Shown one piece after another: positions 20,431 through 29,443 of a stretch of 48,716 nt of DNA. Source of the DNA: JAEULH01 sp034382075. Its GTDB lineage: Bacteria > Pseudomonadota > Alphaproteobacteria > Rhodospirillales > Defluviicoccaceae. Each line of letters begins with the position of its first letter. The first letter of the stretch is position 1. A program made the translations under genes and the position numbers. The notes below the pieces were generated by a model. The model saw only the letters and a list, made by a program, of their open reading frames with translations. It was not told where the DNA came from and ran no database searches. Location of the stretch: positions 1 to 48,716 of the forward strand of contig JAXMOZ010000013.1 of the NCBI GenBank assembly GCA_034382075.1, in the 5' to 3' direction.

Positions 20431-21537
20431 GTGCATGTGCTGATCACGGGGGGGGCCGGCTTCATCGGATCCCATGTCTGCGACGAGTTGCTGAGGTGCG
20501 GCCACCGCGTCCGGGTGCTCGACAACCTCGATGCGCAGGTTCACGAGGGCCGGGCGCGCCCCGAGTACCTGGCGCGCGACGTCGAGCTCGTGGTCGGTGA
20601 CGTTCGCGACCGCGCCGCGGTCGATCAGGCCCTGCGCGGGGTGGACGCGGTCGTGCACCTTGCCGCTTGCGTCGGCGTCGGCCAGAGCATGTACGAGATC
20701 GCCCGCTACACCGACGTGAACGACCTTGGCACGGCGGTCCTGCTCCAGGCGCTGAGCGAGCACCCGGTTGCCCGTCTGGTGGTCGCCTCCTCGATGAGCA
20801 TCTATGGCGAAGGGCTAATGGTCGACGCCGCCGGCGGCTTGCGCGAGCAGGCGGAGCGCACGCCCGAACAGCTTCGTCACGGCCGCTGGGAGTTGGAGGA
20901 TGAAACCGGGGTGCCGTTGAGCCCCCTCCCGACGCCCGAAAGCAAGCGGCCCACCCTCAGCTCGGTCTACGCCCTGGGCAAGTTCGCCCAGGAGCGGATG
21001 TGCCTGATCGTCGGCCGCGCCTACGGCATCAAGACCGTGGCGCTGCGTCTGTTCAACGTGTTCGGGACCCGCCAGGCGCTCTCCAACCCCTACACCGGCG
21101 TGCTGGCGATCTTCGCCTCCAGGCTGCTGAACGGGAAGCCGCCGCTGATCTTCGAGGACGGCGAGCAGCGCCGCGACTTCGTCCACGTCCACGACGTCGC
21201 CCGCGCCTTCCGCCTCGCCCTGGACAGCAACGCCGCGGTCGGGCACGCGATCAACGTCGGCAGCGGCGCCAGCGTCACGATCCGCGAGGTCGCGCTGCGC
21301 TTGGCGGGCGCGCTCGGCGTCGAGATCGCCCCGGTGACCACCGGCCGCTACCGCGTCGGCGACATCCGCCACTGCTTCGCCGATCCCGCTACGGCAACGC
21401 GGTTGCTCGGCTTCAACGCCCAGGTCGCGCCGGAGGCCGGCTTCCTCGAGCTCGTCGATTGGATCGCCGGCGAAGTGGCGGTCGACCGGGTCGAGACGGC
21501 GCAGGACGAGCTGGCGCGGCGGGGTCTTGTCGCATGA
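20431..21537 (+). CDS. NAD-dependent SDR epimerase (dTDP-L-rhamnose 4-epimerase-like)
   Basis: A 368-aa extended short-chain dehydrogenase. The NAD-binding motif LITGGAGFIGSHVCDELL is at residues 4-21, Ser-rich SSMSIYGEG follows, and the catalytic tyrosine and lysine are in SVYALGKFAQE. LRLFNVFGTRQALSNPYTGVLAIFASRLLNGKPPLIFEDGEQRRDFVHVHD-type blocks resemble TylE/dTDP-rhamnose 4-epimerase-like enzymes. The exact sugar nucleotide is an inference. The GTG start at 20431 follows AAGAAGAGGG. It is the first gene of the operon and overlaps the next gene by the ATGA tetranucleotide, suggesting translational coupling. Confidence 0.85.
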   Translation: MHVLITGGAGFIGSHVCDELLRCGHRVRVLDNLDAQVHEGRARPEYLARDVELVVGDVRDRAAVDQALRGVDAVVHLAACVGVGQSMYEIARYTDVNDLGTAVLLQALSEHPVARLVVASSMSIYGEGLMVDAAGGLREQAERTPEQLRHGRWELEDETGVPLSPLPTPESKRPTLSSVYALGKFAQERMCLIVGRAYGIKTVALRLFNVFGTRQALSNPYTGVLAIFASRLLNGKPPLIFEDGEQRRDFVHVHDVARAFRLALDSNAAVGHAINVGSGASVTIREVALRLAGALGVEIAPVTTGRYRVGDIRHCFADPATATRLLGFNAQVAPEAGFLELVDWIAGEVAVDRVETAQDELARRGLVA

Positions 21538-23612
21538 ACCGCGGCCAGCGGATGGCCCGGCCGGGCGAAGGCGACTTCGCCAAGGCGCTCGGCCGCGTCG
21601 GCGTGGTTGAGTGGTTCCGGCCGGGCGAGCACGATCGCGTCGAGCAGGTGCTGAACGGGCTTTCCGCCATCGGCGTGCAGCGGCTGCGCACCGGCGTCTC
21701 CTGGGCCGATTACCACCGCGACGGCGGTGCCGCCTGGTACGACTGGCTGCTGCCCCGGCTTGCCCGCGACGTCGAGGTGCTCCCCTGCTTCACCTACACG
21801 CCGCCGTCGCTGGGCGTCGAGGCCAAGGCCTCGTCTCCGCCCCGCGATCCCAAGGCCTACGCCGACTTCCTCGACCTCGTCGTCGGCCGCCACGGTCGCG
21901 CGTTCGAGTGGGTCGAGCTGTGGAACGAGCCGAACAACCTCAACAACTGGGACTGGCAGCTCGACTTCGAGTGGCACGTCTTCTCGGCGATGGTGGGCGC
22001 CGCCGCCTACTGGATGCGCCGGCTGGGCAAGAAGACGGTGTTGGGCGGCACCTGCCCCACCGACCCGCACTGGCTGCACCTGATGTGCCAGCGCGGGGTG
22101 ATGGCCTACGTCGACGCCATCGGCGTCCATGGCTTCCCCGGCACCTGGGACTCGGAAGCGGCTTGGCGGGACTGGCCGGCGACCATCGCCGCGGCCCGCG
22201 AGGCGGTCGCGGCGGAAGGATACGCGCCGCAGATCTGGATCAGCGAAGCCGGCTTCTCGACCTGGCGCCATGACGAAGCGGAGCAGCTCCGCCGGTTCGT
22301 CGCCGCCATGCGCTCGGAGGCCGAGCGCGTCTACTGGTACTCCTACCAGGACCTGCATCCCGACCTCGCCAGCGAGGAGGGCTTCCATTTCGATGAGCGG
22401 CATTATCACACTGGCATGGTCCGTGCCGATGGCGGCGGCAAGCTGCTCTACCGCGCCCTGGCCCGCGGGTCCGAGGGCGCCGAGGCCGTCAGCCGGACGC
22501 TCGGCCCGGCGCGGGTGCGCAATGCCAAGCCCGGGGTGCTGATCACCGGCGGCGCCGGCTTCATCGGCACCAACATCGCGGACCGCCTCGCCCGGGCCGG
22601 CGAGCAGGTGATCATCTTCGACGCCCTCGCGCGCGACCATGTCGAGGAGAACGTCGACTGGCTCATCGGCCGCCACGGGCCGCGGGTGAGCTTCGTCAGC
22701 GGCGACGTCCGCGATCCTTACGCGGTGCAGGAGGTGGTCGCCCGGGCCAGCCGCGTCATCCACCTCGCGGCGCAGGTGGCGGTCACCACCAGCCTTGCCG
22801 ACCCGCGCGGCGACTTCGCCGTCAACGCCGGCGGAACCTTGAACGTGCTGGAAGCCATTCGCCGGCGCCCGACCCCGATCCCGCTGGTCTTCGCCTCCAC
22901 CAACAAGGTCTACGGCCACCTGGAGACCACGGCAAAGTTGCGCGCCACGGCGAGGCGCACCGAGGCTGTGGGCCGGTTCGCCCGCGGCTTCGACGAGAGC
23001 TTGGCCCTGGACTTCTACAGCCCCTATGGCTGCTCGAAGGGCGCCGCCGACCAGTACGTGCTGGACTACGCGAGGATCTACGCCATCCCGGCGGCGGTAC
23101 TGCGGATGAGCTGCATCTATGGCCCTCGCCAGTTCGGCACCGAGGATCAGGGCTGGGTCGCGCACTTCCTCATCTCGGCGCTCCGCGACCAGCCGCTCAC
23201 GATCTACGGCGACGGCCGGCAGGTGCGCGACATCCTGTTCGTCGACGACGTCGTCGATGCGTTCCTTCTCGCCCATGAGCATATCGGCGCGCTGAAGGGC
23301 CAGGCGTTCAACATCGGCGGCGGGCCGGAGAACACCGTCAGCCTGCTCGAGCTGATCGAGCTGATCGAGACGCTCACGGGTGTCGCCCCGGACGTGACGT
23401 TCGCTACGCCGAGGCCCGGCGACCAGCGGTTCTACGTCTCCAACACCGGCAAGTTCAACGCCGCCACCGGCTGGCGGCCCAGGGTCGGGGTCGAGGCCGG
23501 GGTCGGCCAGTTGGTGCAGTGGCTGGAGAGCCGGTTCGGGCTTACAGTTGCCCCCGGCCGGGAGGTCGAGAGCGCCGTCCCCGTGTTCGCCGCCGGGAGC
23601 GCTGGGCGATGA
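21534..23612 (+). CDS. fusion of GH-A clan glycoside hydrolase-like domain and RfbE-like NAD-dependent epimerase
   Basis: A single 692-aa frame with two domains. Residues about 15-310 look like a clan GH-A (GH39/GH5-like) beta/alpha barrel: putative acid/base Glu132 in VELWNEPNNLNNW and putative nucleophile Glu238 in IWISEAGFSTW, with VYWYSYQDLHPDLASEEGFHFDERHYHTG-like C-terminal strands. From about residue 333 a complete SDR begins (VLITGGAGFIGTNIADRL), with FASTNKVYGHLE, catalytic Tyr498 and Lys502 in SPYGCSKGAADQYVLDYARI, and RQFGTEDQGWVAHF. The latter blocks closely resemble CDP-paratose 2-epimerase (RfbE). Both active sites look intact. No secretion signal is present, so the hydrolase-like domain is cytosolic. 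It overlaps both neighbours by ATGA. Confidence 0.87.
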   Translation: MNRGQRMARPGEGDFAKALGRVGVVEWFRPGEHDRVEQVLNGLSAIGVQRLRTGVSWADYHRDGGAAWYDWLLPRLARDVEVLPCFTYTPPSLGVEAKASSPPRDPKAYADFLDLVVGRHGRAFEWVELWNEPNNLNNWDWQLDFEWHVFSAMVGAAAYWMRRLGKKTVLGGTCPTDPHWLHLMCQRGVMAYVDAIGVHGFPGTWDSEAAWRDWPATIAAAREAVAAEGYAPQIWISEAGFSTWRHDEAEQLRRFVAAMRSEAERVYWYSYQDLHPDLASEEGFHFDERHYHTGMVRADGGGKLLYRALARGSEGAEAVSRTLGPARVRNAKPGVLITGGAGFIGTNIADRLARAGEQVIIFDALARDHVEENVDWLIGRHGPRVSFVSGDVRDPYAVQEVVARASRVIHLAAQVAVTTSLADPRGDFAVNAGGTLNVLEAIRRRPTPIPLVFASTNKVYGHLETTAKLRATARRTEAVGRFARGFDESLALDFYSPYGCSKGAADQYVLDYARIYAIPAAVLRMSCIYGPRQFGTEDQGWVAHFLISALRDQPLTIYGDGRQVRDILFVDDVVDAFLLAHEHIGALKGQAFNIGGGPENTVSLLELIELIETLTGVAPDVTFATPRPGDQRFYVSNTGKFNAATGWRPRVGVEAGVGQLVQWLESRFGLTVAPGREVESAVPVFAAGSAGR

Positions 23613-24895
23613 GGGTCGCCCTGATCAATCCGCGCTGGAGCTTCGAGGGCAGCATCTACTTTGGCTGCCGGGAGCCGCACCTGCCGCTGGAACTGGGCTA
23701 CGCCCGGGCGATGCTGCTGGCGGCGGGCCACCAGGTGCTGCTGCTCGACGCCCACCTCCTCGATTTGTCCGAGGACGACCTGCGCCGGACGGTTGCGGAC
23801 TTCGCGCCGGAGATGACGGTGGTCACCACCGCGCCCACCTACCTGTTCTGGCGCTGCGCCCAGCCGGAGCTGCGGGTTCCGGCGGAGACCCTGCGGGCCT
23901 TGGCCGGCATCGGCGGCTTGACGGTCGCGGTCGGGCCACACGGCTCGACCACGCCCCGGGCGGCGCTGCGCAAGCTCGGCTGCAACGTCGTCGTCATGGG
24001 CGAGTGCGAGGAGGCCCTGGTTCGCCTCGCCGCCGGCGAGGGCCTGGACCTTCCGGGCCTTTGCTCCATGGACGCAGAGCGGGTGCGGGTGAACGGCGGC
24101 CCGCTCGCGACCCGGTTCGTCGATGCTCCGCCGCTGGCGTGGCCGGACGAATGGATCGCCCGTCACCATCACCACCACCACCGCTTCGACAGCGCTCCCG
24201 CCGTTCCGGGAGCCGAGGTGGAGGCCTCCCGGGGCTGCCCCTACCGGTGCACCTTCTGCGCCAAGGAGAACTTCCGCGACCGCTACCGCCGGCGGGCGCT
24301 GCCCCTGCTGCTGGCGGAGATCGACCGGCTGCAGGCGCAGGGCGTCGGGTACCTCTACTTCGTCGACGAGATCTTCCTCCCGGACCGGGCGCTGCTGGAA
24401 GCCCTGGCGGCACGCGACCTCGCCTTCGGGGTGCAGACCCGCATCGACCTGTGGAAGCCGGAGATGCTGGCCCTGCTCGGCCGCGCCGGCTGCGTCTCGA
24501 TCGAGGCCGGGGTGGAAAGCCTCACCGCGTCGGGCCGCGAGAAGCTCGCCAAGAACTGCCGGGTCGAGACCGAGGAGCTCACCGAGCGGCTGATCCTGGC
24601 GAAGCAGCACGTGGCCTTCGTCCAGGGCAACCTGATCGCCACCGCCGAGGACGATCCGCAGACGGTCGCCGAATGGCGCGGCAGGCTGAGGGAGCACGGC
24701 GTGTGGGCGAACGATCCGGTGCCAATGTTTCCCTACCCCGGTTCGCCCGACTACCGGCTGCGCTGGGGGCTGCCGGACGACGACGCCTGGGAGCGCGCCC
24801 ACGACGCCTACCTGCAGACGTTCGACCACTTTTCCGAGTTGCAGAACGAGCGGCCGGCGCCGCTGGCGGAGCTCGAAGGCGGGTGCTGCTCATGA
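23609..24895 (+). CDS. B12-binding domain radical SAM protein
   Basis: A 428-aa protein with an N-terminal cobalamin-binding-like Rossmann region (MRVALINPRWSF, LELGYARAMLLAAGHQVLLLDAHL) and a radical SAM core with the [4Fe-4S] motif Cys210-x3-Cys214-x2-Cys217 in ASRGCPYRCTFCAKENFRDRY. Later blocks YFVDEIFLPDRALLEAL, CVSIEAGVESLT and FPYPGSPDYRLRWGLP are typical of this class. B12-dependent radical SAM enzymes commonly methylate unactivated carbons or rearrange substrates; here the operon context suggests a sugar or lipid carrier substrate (inference). A natural run of six histidines is at residues 186-191. It overlaps both neighbours by ATGA. I recall, unchecked, an NCBI model for B12/rSAM proteins of a rhizobial oligosaccharide cluster. 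Confidence 0.88.
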   Translation: MRVALINPRWSFEGSIYFGCREPHLPLELGYARAMLLAAGHQVLLLDAHLLDLSEDDLRRTVADFAPEMTVVTTAPTYLFWRCAQPELRVPAETLRALAGIGGLTVAVGPHGSTTPRAALRKLGCNVVVMGECEEALVRLAAGEGLDLPGLCSMDAERVRVNGGPLATRFVDAPPLAWPDEWIARHHHHHHRFDSAPAVPGAEVEASRGCPYRCTFCAKENFRDRYRRRALPLLLAEIDRLQAQGVGYLYFVDEIFLPDRALLEALAARDLAFGVQTRIDLWKPEMLALLGRAGCVSIEAGVESLTASGREKLAKNCRVETEELTERLILAKQHVAFVQGNLIATAEDDPQTVAEWRGRLREHGVWANDPVPMFPYPGSPDYRLRWGLPDDDAWERAHDAYLQTFDHFSELQNERPAPLAELEGGCCS

Positions 24896-26070
24896 ACGTG
24901 ATCGCGCCGGCTGCTCCCCACCCCTCGTCGCCGCCGCGGCGGGTGCTGATGACCGCCGACGCCGTGGGTGGCGTGTGGCACTACGCGCTGGACCTGGCGG
25001 GAGGGCTGAGCCGACGCGGAAGCGAGATCTTGCTGGCGGTCATGGGCGATGCGCCCGGCCCCGATCAGCGGGCGGCAGCGGCAGCCATTCCGGGCGTGCG
25101 CCTGGTCTCGGCGCCCTATCGGCTGGAGTGGATGGACGATGCGGCCGCCGACGTCGACGCCGCCGGCGTTTGGCTGCTCACCTTGGCCCGGCGCTTCCGC
25201 CCCGATGTCATCCACCTCAACGGCTATGCGCACGGGCACCTCGCCTGGAACGCGCCGGTGCTCGTCGCCGCCCACTCCTGCGTCAAGACCTGGTGGCGGG
25301 CGGTTCATGGCGAGGATCCGCCGCCGCCCTGGGACGACTACGGTGACGCCGTCGCCCGCGGCCTGGCCGCGGCGGACGCGGTGATCGCGCCGACGGCCGC
25401 GTTCCTCTCGATGCTGGAGGACGCGCACGGGCCGATCGAGGGTGCGGCGGTGGTGCACAACGGCCGCGCCGCGACCGGCGCTTTCCCGGAGACCCGCAAG
25501 GAGCCGCTGATCCTTTGCGCGGCCAGGCTGTGGGACGAGGCCAAGAACGTCGCCTGCCTCGACGCCGCCGCCACCGGGCTGCCCTGGACCGTGGCGGTTG
25601 CCGGGGCGACCGACAGGCCCGATGGCGGAGTGACCGGACCGTTCGCCCACGTGAGCCCGCTGGGGTCCATGAGCGGCGGCGAGTTGCGCTCGTGGTGCAA
25701 CCGCGCCGCCATTTTCGTCTCGCCGGCGCTCTACGAGCCGTTCGGCCTCGCCGTCCTCGAGGCGGCTCAGAGCGGTTGCGCCCTGGTGTTGAGCGACATC
25801 CCGACGCTCCGCGAGCTCTGGGACGGCGCGGCGGTGTTCGTCGGCCCGCGCGACGATCGCGCCTTGCATGAAGCCTTGGCGACGCTGATCGCCCAGCCGG
25901 AGCGGAGGCAGGCGCTGGCCCGGGCCGCGGCCGTTCGCGCCGGACGGTACACCCCGGAGCCGATGCTCGAGGGGACGCTTGCAGCCTATGCCCGCGCCGC
26001 CGGCCGCTGGTCCCCCGCGCCCGGTGCGAGCCCGGTGCTCCTCGCCGAGCGAACGGAGGCTCGATCATGA
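24892..26070 (+). CDS. glycosyltransferase family 4 (GT-B fold)
   Basis: A 392-aa GT-B glycosyltransferase. The N-terminal acceptor domain starts RVLMTADAVGGVWHYALDLAGGL, and RPDVIHLNGYAHGHLAW and APVLVAAHSCVKTWWRAV follow. The C-terminal donor domain has PLILCAARLWDEAKN and the E-x7-E pocket in PALYEPFGLAVLEAAQSGCALVLSD. These are GT4 landmarks (sugar-nucleotide donor, retaining). The start at 24892 overlaps the previous stop and its own stop overlaps the next start. The donor sugar is unknown; products of the upstream SDRs are likely donors. Confidence 0.9.
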   Translation: MNVIAPAAPHPSSPPRRVLMTADAVGGVWHYALDLAGGLSRRGSEILLAVMGDAPGPDQRAAAAAIPGVRLVSAPYRLEWMDDAAADVDAAGVWLLTLARRFRPDVIHLNGYAHGHLAWNAPVLVAAHSCVKTWWRAVHGEDPPPPWDDYGDAVARGLAAADAVIAPTAAFLSMLEDAHGPIEGAAVVHNGRAATGAFPETRKEPLILCAARLWDEAKNVACLDAAATGLPWTVAVAGATDRPDGGVTGPFAHVSPLGSMSGGELRSWCNRAAIFVSPALYEPFGLAVLEAAQSGCALVLSDIPTLRELWDGAAVFVGPRDDRALHEALATLIAQPERRQALARAAAVRAGRYTPEPMLEGTLAAYARAAGRWSPAPGASPVLLAERTEARS

Positions 26071-27158
26071 AAATCGCCTTCTTCGGCTCCAGCCTGGTCT
26101 CGGCCTACTGGAACGGCGCCGCCACCTATTACCGCGGCCTGCTCAAGGCGCTCGCCGAGCGCGGTCACGAAATCACCTTCTACGAGCCCGACGCCTTCGA
26201 GCGGCAGCGTCACCGCGACATCGACGACCCGTCGTGGGCGCGGGTGGTGGTCTACCCGGTCACCGAGGCCGACGTCGGCCGCTGCCTTCGCCACGCCGCC
26301 CGCGCCGACGTGATCGTCAAGGCGAGCGGGGTCGGCGTCTTCGACGAACTGCTCGAGGAAGCGGTGCTGGAGCTGCGCCGGCCGGGCAAGAAGGTCGCCT
26401 TCTGGGACGTCGACGCGCCGGCGACGCTGGAGCGGGTGGAGGCCGACGCGAAGGATCCGTTCCGCGCCCTGGTCCCCGCGTACGACGTGATCTTCACCTA
26501 TGGCGGCGGGCCGCCGGTGATCGCCGCCTACTCGGAACTCGGCGCCAAGGCGTGCATCCCGATCTACAACGCCCTCGACCCGTCCACCCACTTCCCGGTG
26601 GAGCCGGAGGATCGCTTCCGCAGCGACCTGACCTTCATCGGCAACCGGCTGCCCGACCGCGAAGCCCGCGTTGAGGAGTTCTTCCTGCGGGCCGCCGAGC
26701 GGCTGCCGAAGCGGCACTTCCTGATCGGCGGCAGCGGCTGGGACAGCCGGCCGATGCCGGCCAACGTGACTTGGCTGGGCCACGTCTACACCCGCGACCA
26801 CAACGCCCTGAACTGCTCGGGCCGAGCCGTTTTGAACATCAATCGCGACAGCATGGCCCGCTACGGCTTTTCCCCGCCGACCCGGGTGTTCGAGGCCGCA
26901 GGGGCCGGCGCCTGCCTGATTACCGACGCCTGGGAGGGCATCGAGGCCTTTCTCGCGCCGGGCGACGAGGTGCTGGTCGCGGCGAGCGGCGAGGAGGTCG
27001 CCGAGCTGCTCGACCGGCTGTCACGGCGGAAAGCCAGATGCATCGGCGAGATGGCGCGGGCGCGGGTGCTCGCCCAGCACACCTACGCCCGCCGGGCGGC
27101 GGTGGTCGATGCGGTGCTGAAGGGAGCGGTGCCGGCGACGGCGGAGGCCGGCCGATGA
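26067..27158 (+). CDS. CgeB-like glycosyltransferase family protein, copy 1
   Basis: A 363-aa protein resembling the CgeB family (named for a Bacillus spore-surface maturation protein, now viewed as GT-B-like glycosyltransferases). MKIAFFGSSLVSAYWNGAATYYRGLLKALAERGHEITFYEPD is the N-terminal Rossmann element; DLTFIGNRLPDREARVEEFF starts the second domain, and GFSPPTRVFEAAGAGACLITDAWEGIEAFLAPGDEVL is the nucleotide-sugar-binding end. It is the first of three related proteins in this locus and overlaps both neighbours by ATGA. Donor and acceptor are unknown. Confidence 0.85.
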   Translation: MKIAFFGSSLVSAYWNGAATYYRGLLKALAERGHEITFYEPDAFERQRHRDIDDPSWARVVVYPVTEADVGRCLRHAARADVIVKASGVGVFDELLEEAVLELRRPGKKVAFWDVDAPATLERVEADAKDPFRALVPAYDVIFTYGGGPPVIAAYSELGAKACIPIYNALDPSTHFPVEPEDRFRSDLTFIGNRLPDREARVEEFFLRAAERLPKRHFLIGGSGWDSRPMPANVTWLGHVYTRDHNALNCSGRAVLNINRDSMARYGFSPPTRVFEAAGAGACLITDAWEGIEAFLAPGDEVLVAASGEEVAELLDRLSRRKARCIGEMARARVLAQHTYARRAAVVDAVLKGAVPATAEAGR

Positions 27159-28276
27159 GCGGGCGCTGGCGCATCGTCATCCTTGGCCTGTCGCTTACCT
27201 CCTCGTGGGGAAACGGCCATGCGACCACCTACCGCGGCCTGGTCAAGGAGCTCTGCCGCAACGGCCACGAGGTCACGTTCCTGGAGCGCGACGTGCCCTG
27301 GTACGCGGGCGCCAACCGCGACATGCCGAACCCGCCGTTCGGCAAGCTCCACCTCTACCGCGACCTCGCCTCGCTGAAGTCCAGGTTCGCCCAGGCGGTG
27401 GCCGAAGCCGACCTGGTGATCGTCGGCTCGTACGTGCCCGAGGGGGTCGCCGTCTGCCGCTGGGTTCTCGCCACCGCCCGCGGCGTCACGGCGTTCTACG
27501 ACATCGACACCCCGGTGACGCTGGCGAAGCTGGCGCGCGGCGACGAGGAATACCTTGCCGCCGACCTCGTCGGCCGCTTCGACCTCTACCTCTCCTTCAC
27601 CGGCGGCCCCCTGCTCGACCACCTCCGCCGGGCGTTCGGCGCCAAGCGCGCGAAGGTGCTCTACTGTTCCTTCGATCCCGAGCTCTACGGCCCGGAACCG
27701 GCGCCGACCCGCTGGGACCTCGGCTACCTCGGCACCTACAGCCCCGACCGGCAGCCGAAGCTGACGGAGCTCCTGATCGAGCCGGCGTGGTCCTTGGCCG
27801 AGAGCCACTTCGTCGTCGCCGGGCCGCAATACCCGGCGGAGATCGACTGGCCCGACAACGTCCAGCGGATCGAGCACATCCCGCCGCACGGCCACCGCGC
27901 CTTCTACAACGCCCAGGCCTTCACCCTGAACGTGACCAGGGCGGACATGACCGCCGCCGGCTGGTCGCCGAGCGTGCGCCTGTTCGAGGCCGCCGGCTGC
28001 GGCGTCCCGGTGATCTCCGACCCCTGGGACGGACTGGACAGCATCCTCCGCCCCGGCGAGGAGGTGCTCATCGCCCGGACCCGCGAGGACGTCGTGGGCT
28101 ACCTGCGCAGCATCCCCGAGGAGCGCCGGCGCGCCATCGGCGAGGCGGCGCGAACGCGCGTGCTCACCGAGCACAGCGCCGCAGCGAGGACACGGCAGCT
28201 CGAAGACTACGTCTCCGCTTGCCTCGATGAACGGCGGTCGTCCCCCCACCCCGCCGGACTGGCCCGAACGGCTTAA
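27155..28276 (+). CDS. CgeB-like glycosyltransferase family protein, copy 2
   Basis: A 373-aa protein homologous to the preceding gene. IVILGLSLTSSWGNGHATTYRGLVKELCRNGHEVTFLERD matches the N-terminal element, LGYLGTYSPDRQPKLTELLI the mid-domain entry, and WSPSVRLFEAAGCGVPVISDPWDGLDSILRPGEEVLIA the C-terminal donor region. The two copies are clearly diverged, so this is an old duplication and they probably add different sugars or use different acceptors (inference). It overlaps the previous gene by ATGA and ends 34 bases before the UDP-xylose synthase gene. Confidence 0.85.
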   Translation: MSGRWRIVILGLSLTSSWGNGHATTYRGLVKELCRNGHEVTFLERDVPWYAGANRDMPNPPFGKLHLYRDLASLKSRFAQAVAEADLVIVGSYVPEGVAVCRWVLATARGVTAFYDIDTPVTLAKLARGDEEYLAADLVGRFDLYLSFTGGPLLDHLRRAFGAKRAKVLYCSFDPELYGPEPAPTRWDLGYLGTYSPDRQPKLTELLIEPAWSLAESHFVVAGPQYPAEIDWPDNVQRIEHIPPHGHRAFYNAQAFTLNVTRADMTAAGWSPSVRLFEAAGCGVPVISDPWDGLDSILRPGEEVLIARTREDVVGYLRSIPEERRRAIGEAARTRVLTEHSAAARTRQLEDYVSACLDERRSSPHPAGLARTA

Positions 28277-28310
28277 GCCGAACTCCAATCGCTAGAAAGC
28301 AAGGGACACC

Positions 28311-29438
28311 ATGAGCGCAAGAGATCTAGCGACGGCATTGCCGAGCAAGAAGATCCTCGTCACCGGCGGGACCGGGTTTCTCGGCTCGCACCTTTGCGAG
28401 CGGCTGCTCGACCGCGGCGACACCGTGTTCTGTCTCGACAACAACTCCACCGGCTCGCTCGACAACGTCCGCCAGATCATGGCGAACGCGCGGTTCCGCT
28501 TCATCTGCCGCGACGTGGTCCAGCCGCTGACGCTCAAGGTGGACCAGATCTACAACCTCGCCTGCCCGGCGTCGCCGGTGCACTACCAGGCCGATCCCAT
28601 CCACACCACCCGGACCTGCGTGCTCGGCGCGCTGAACGTGCTCGAACTTGCCAAACGATGCGGCGCCAAGGTGCTGCAGGCCTCCACCAGCGAGGTGTAC
28701 GGCGAGCCCGAAGAGCATCCGCAGCGCGAGCGCTACTGGGGCCACGTCAACCCCGTCGGCTTGCGCTCCTGCTACGACGAGGGCAAGCGCTGCGCCGAGT
28801 CGCTGTTTTTCGATTACCACCGCAGCTACGGCGTGGCGATCAAGGTTGCTCGGATCTTCAACACCTACGGCCCGCGGATGCAGATCGAGGACGGCCGGAT
28901 CGTCTCCAACTTCATCGTCCAGGCGCTCCAGGAGCGGCCCTTGACCGTTTACGGGGACGGCCGGCAGACCCGGTCCTTCTGCTACGTCAGCGACATGGTC
29001 GAGGCGCTGATCCGGCTGATGGACAGCGACGACGACGTGACCGGGCCGGTGAACCTGGGCAACCCGCACGAGGTGCCGGTGATCGAGCTGGCCGACCGGC
29101 TGATCGCGATGACGGGAAGCTCGGCCTCGATCGTGTTCAAGCCGCTGCCGCCGGACGACCCGAGCCGCAGGCGGCCGGACATCGGCCGTGCCCGCCGGCT
29201 GCTGCGCTGGGAGCCCCGGCACCCGCTGGACGAGGGGCTCGCGGCGACCGTCGACTACTTCCGCGAGGCTCTGGCCGAGGAAACGCCGAGGGCCGGCCAT
29301 GGCGACCGGGTCGGCCGCGCCGCCGGCGCCGCCCGCGGCCCGGCGGTTGTTCTGGGCGCTGGGGAAGCGCCGACGGACCGCCCGGCGGCGCTGCGGCCGA
29401 TGATCGGAGCCATCGGCGCCGGCCGAGCGTATCGTTGA
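28311..29438 (+). CDS. UDP-glucuronate decarboxylase (UDP-xylose synthase)
   Basis: A 375-aa extended SDR that converts UDP-glucuronate to UDP-xylose in the cytosol. The signature blocks are almost textbook: ILVTGGTGFLGSHLCERLL, IYNLACPASPVHYQADPIH, LQASTSEVYGEPEEHPQRE, catalytic Tyr and Lys in RSCYDEGKRCAESL, ARIFNTYGPRMQIEDGRIVS and YGDGRQTRSFCYVSDMV. AAGGGA precedes the ATG at 28311. An oddity is a C-terminal Gly/Ala/Pro/Arg-rich extension of about 55 residues beyond the usual end near YFREAL, possibly a result of read-through into former intergenic DNA. It likely feeds UDP-xylose to the neighbouring transferases. Confidence 0.92.
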   Translation: MSARDLATALPSKKILVTGGTGFLGSHLCERLLDRGDTVFCLDNNSTGSLDNVRQIMANARFRFICRDVVQPLTLKVDQIYNLACPASPVHYQADPIHTTRTCVLGALNVLELAKRCGAKVLQASTSEVYGEPEEHPQRERYWGHVNPVGLRSCYDEGKRCAESLFFDYHRSYGVAIKVARIFNTYGPRMQIEDGRIVSNFIVQALQERPLTVYGDGRQTRSFCYVSDMVEALIRLMDSDDDVTGPVNLGNPHEVPVIELADRLIAMTGSSASIVFKPLPPDDPSRRRPDIGRARRLLRWEPRHPLDEGLAATVDYFREALAEETPRAGHGDRVGRAAGAARGPAVVLGAGEAPTDRPAALRPMIGAIGAGRAYR

Positions 29439-29443
29439 GCGCC

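Noticed and set aside
24164..24181. Possible vector contamination because of a six-histidine coding run
   Set aside because: It is internal to a gene with native GC-rich flanks on both sides and no vector or cloning sequence.
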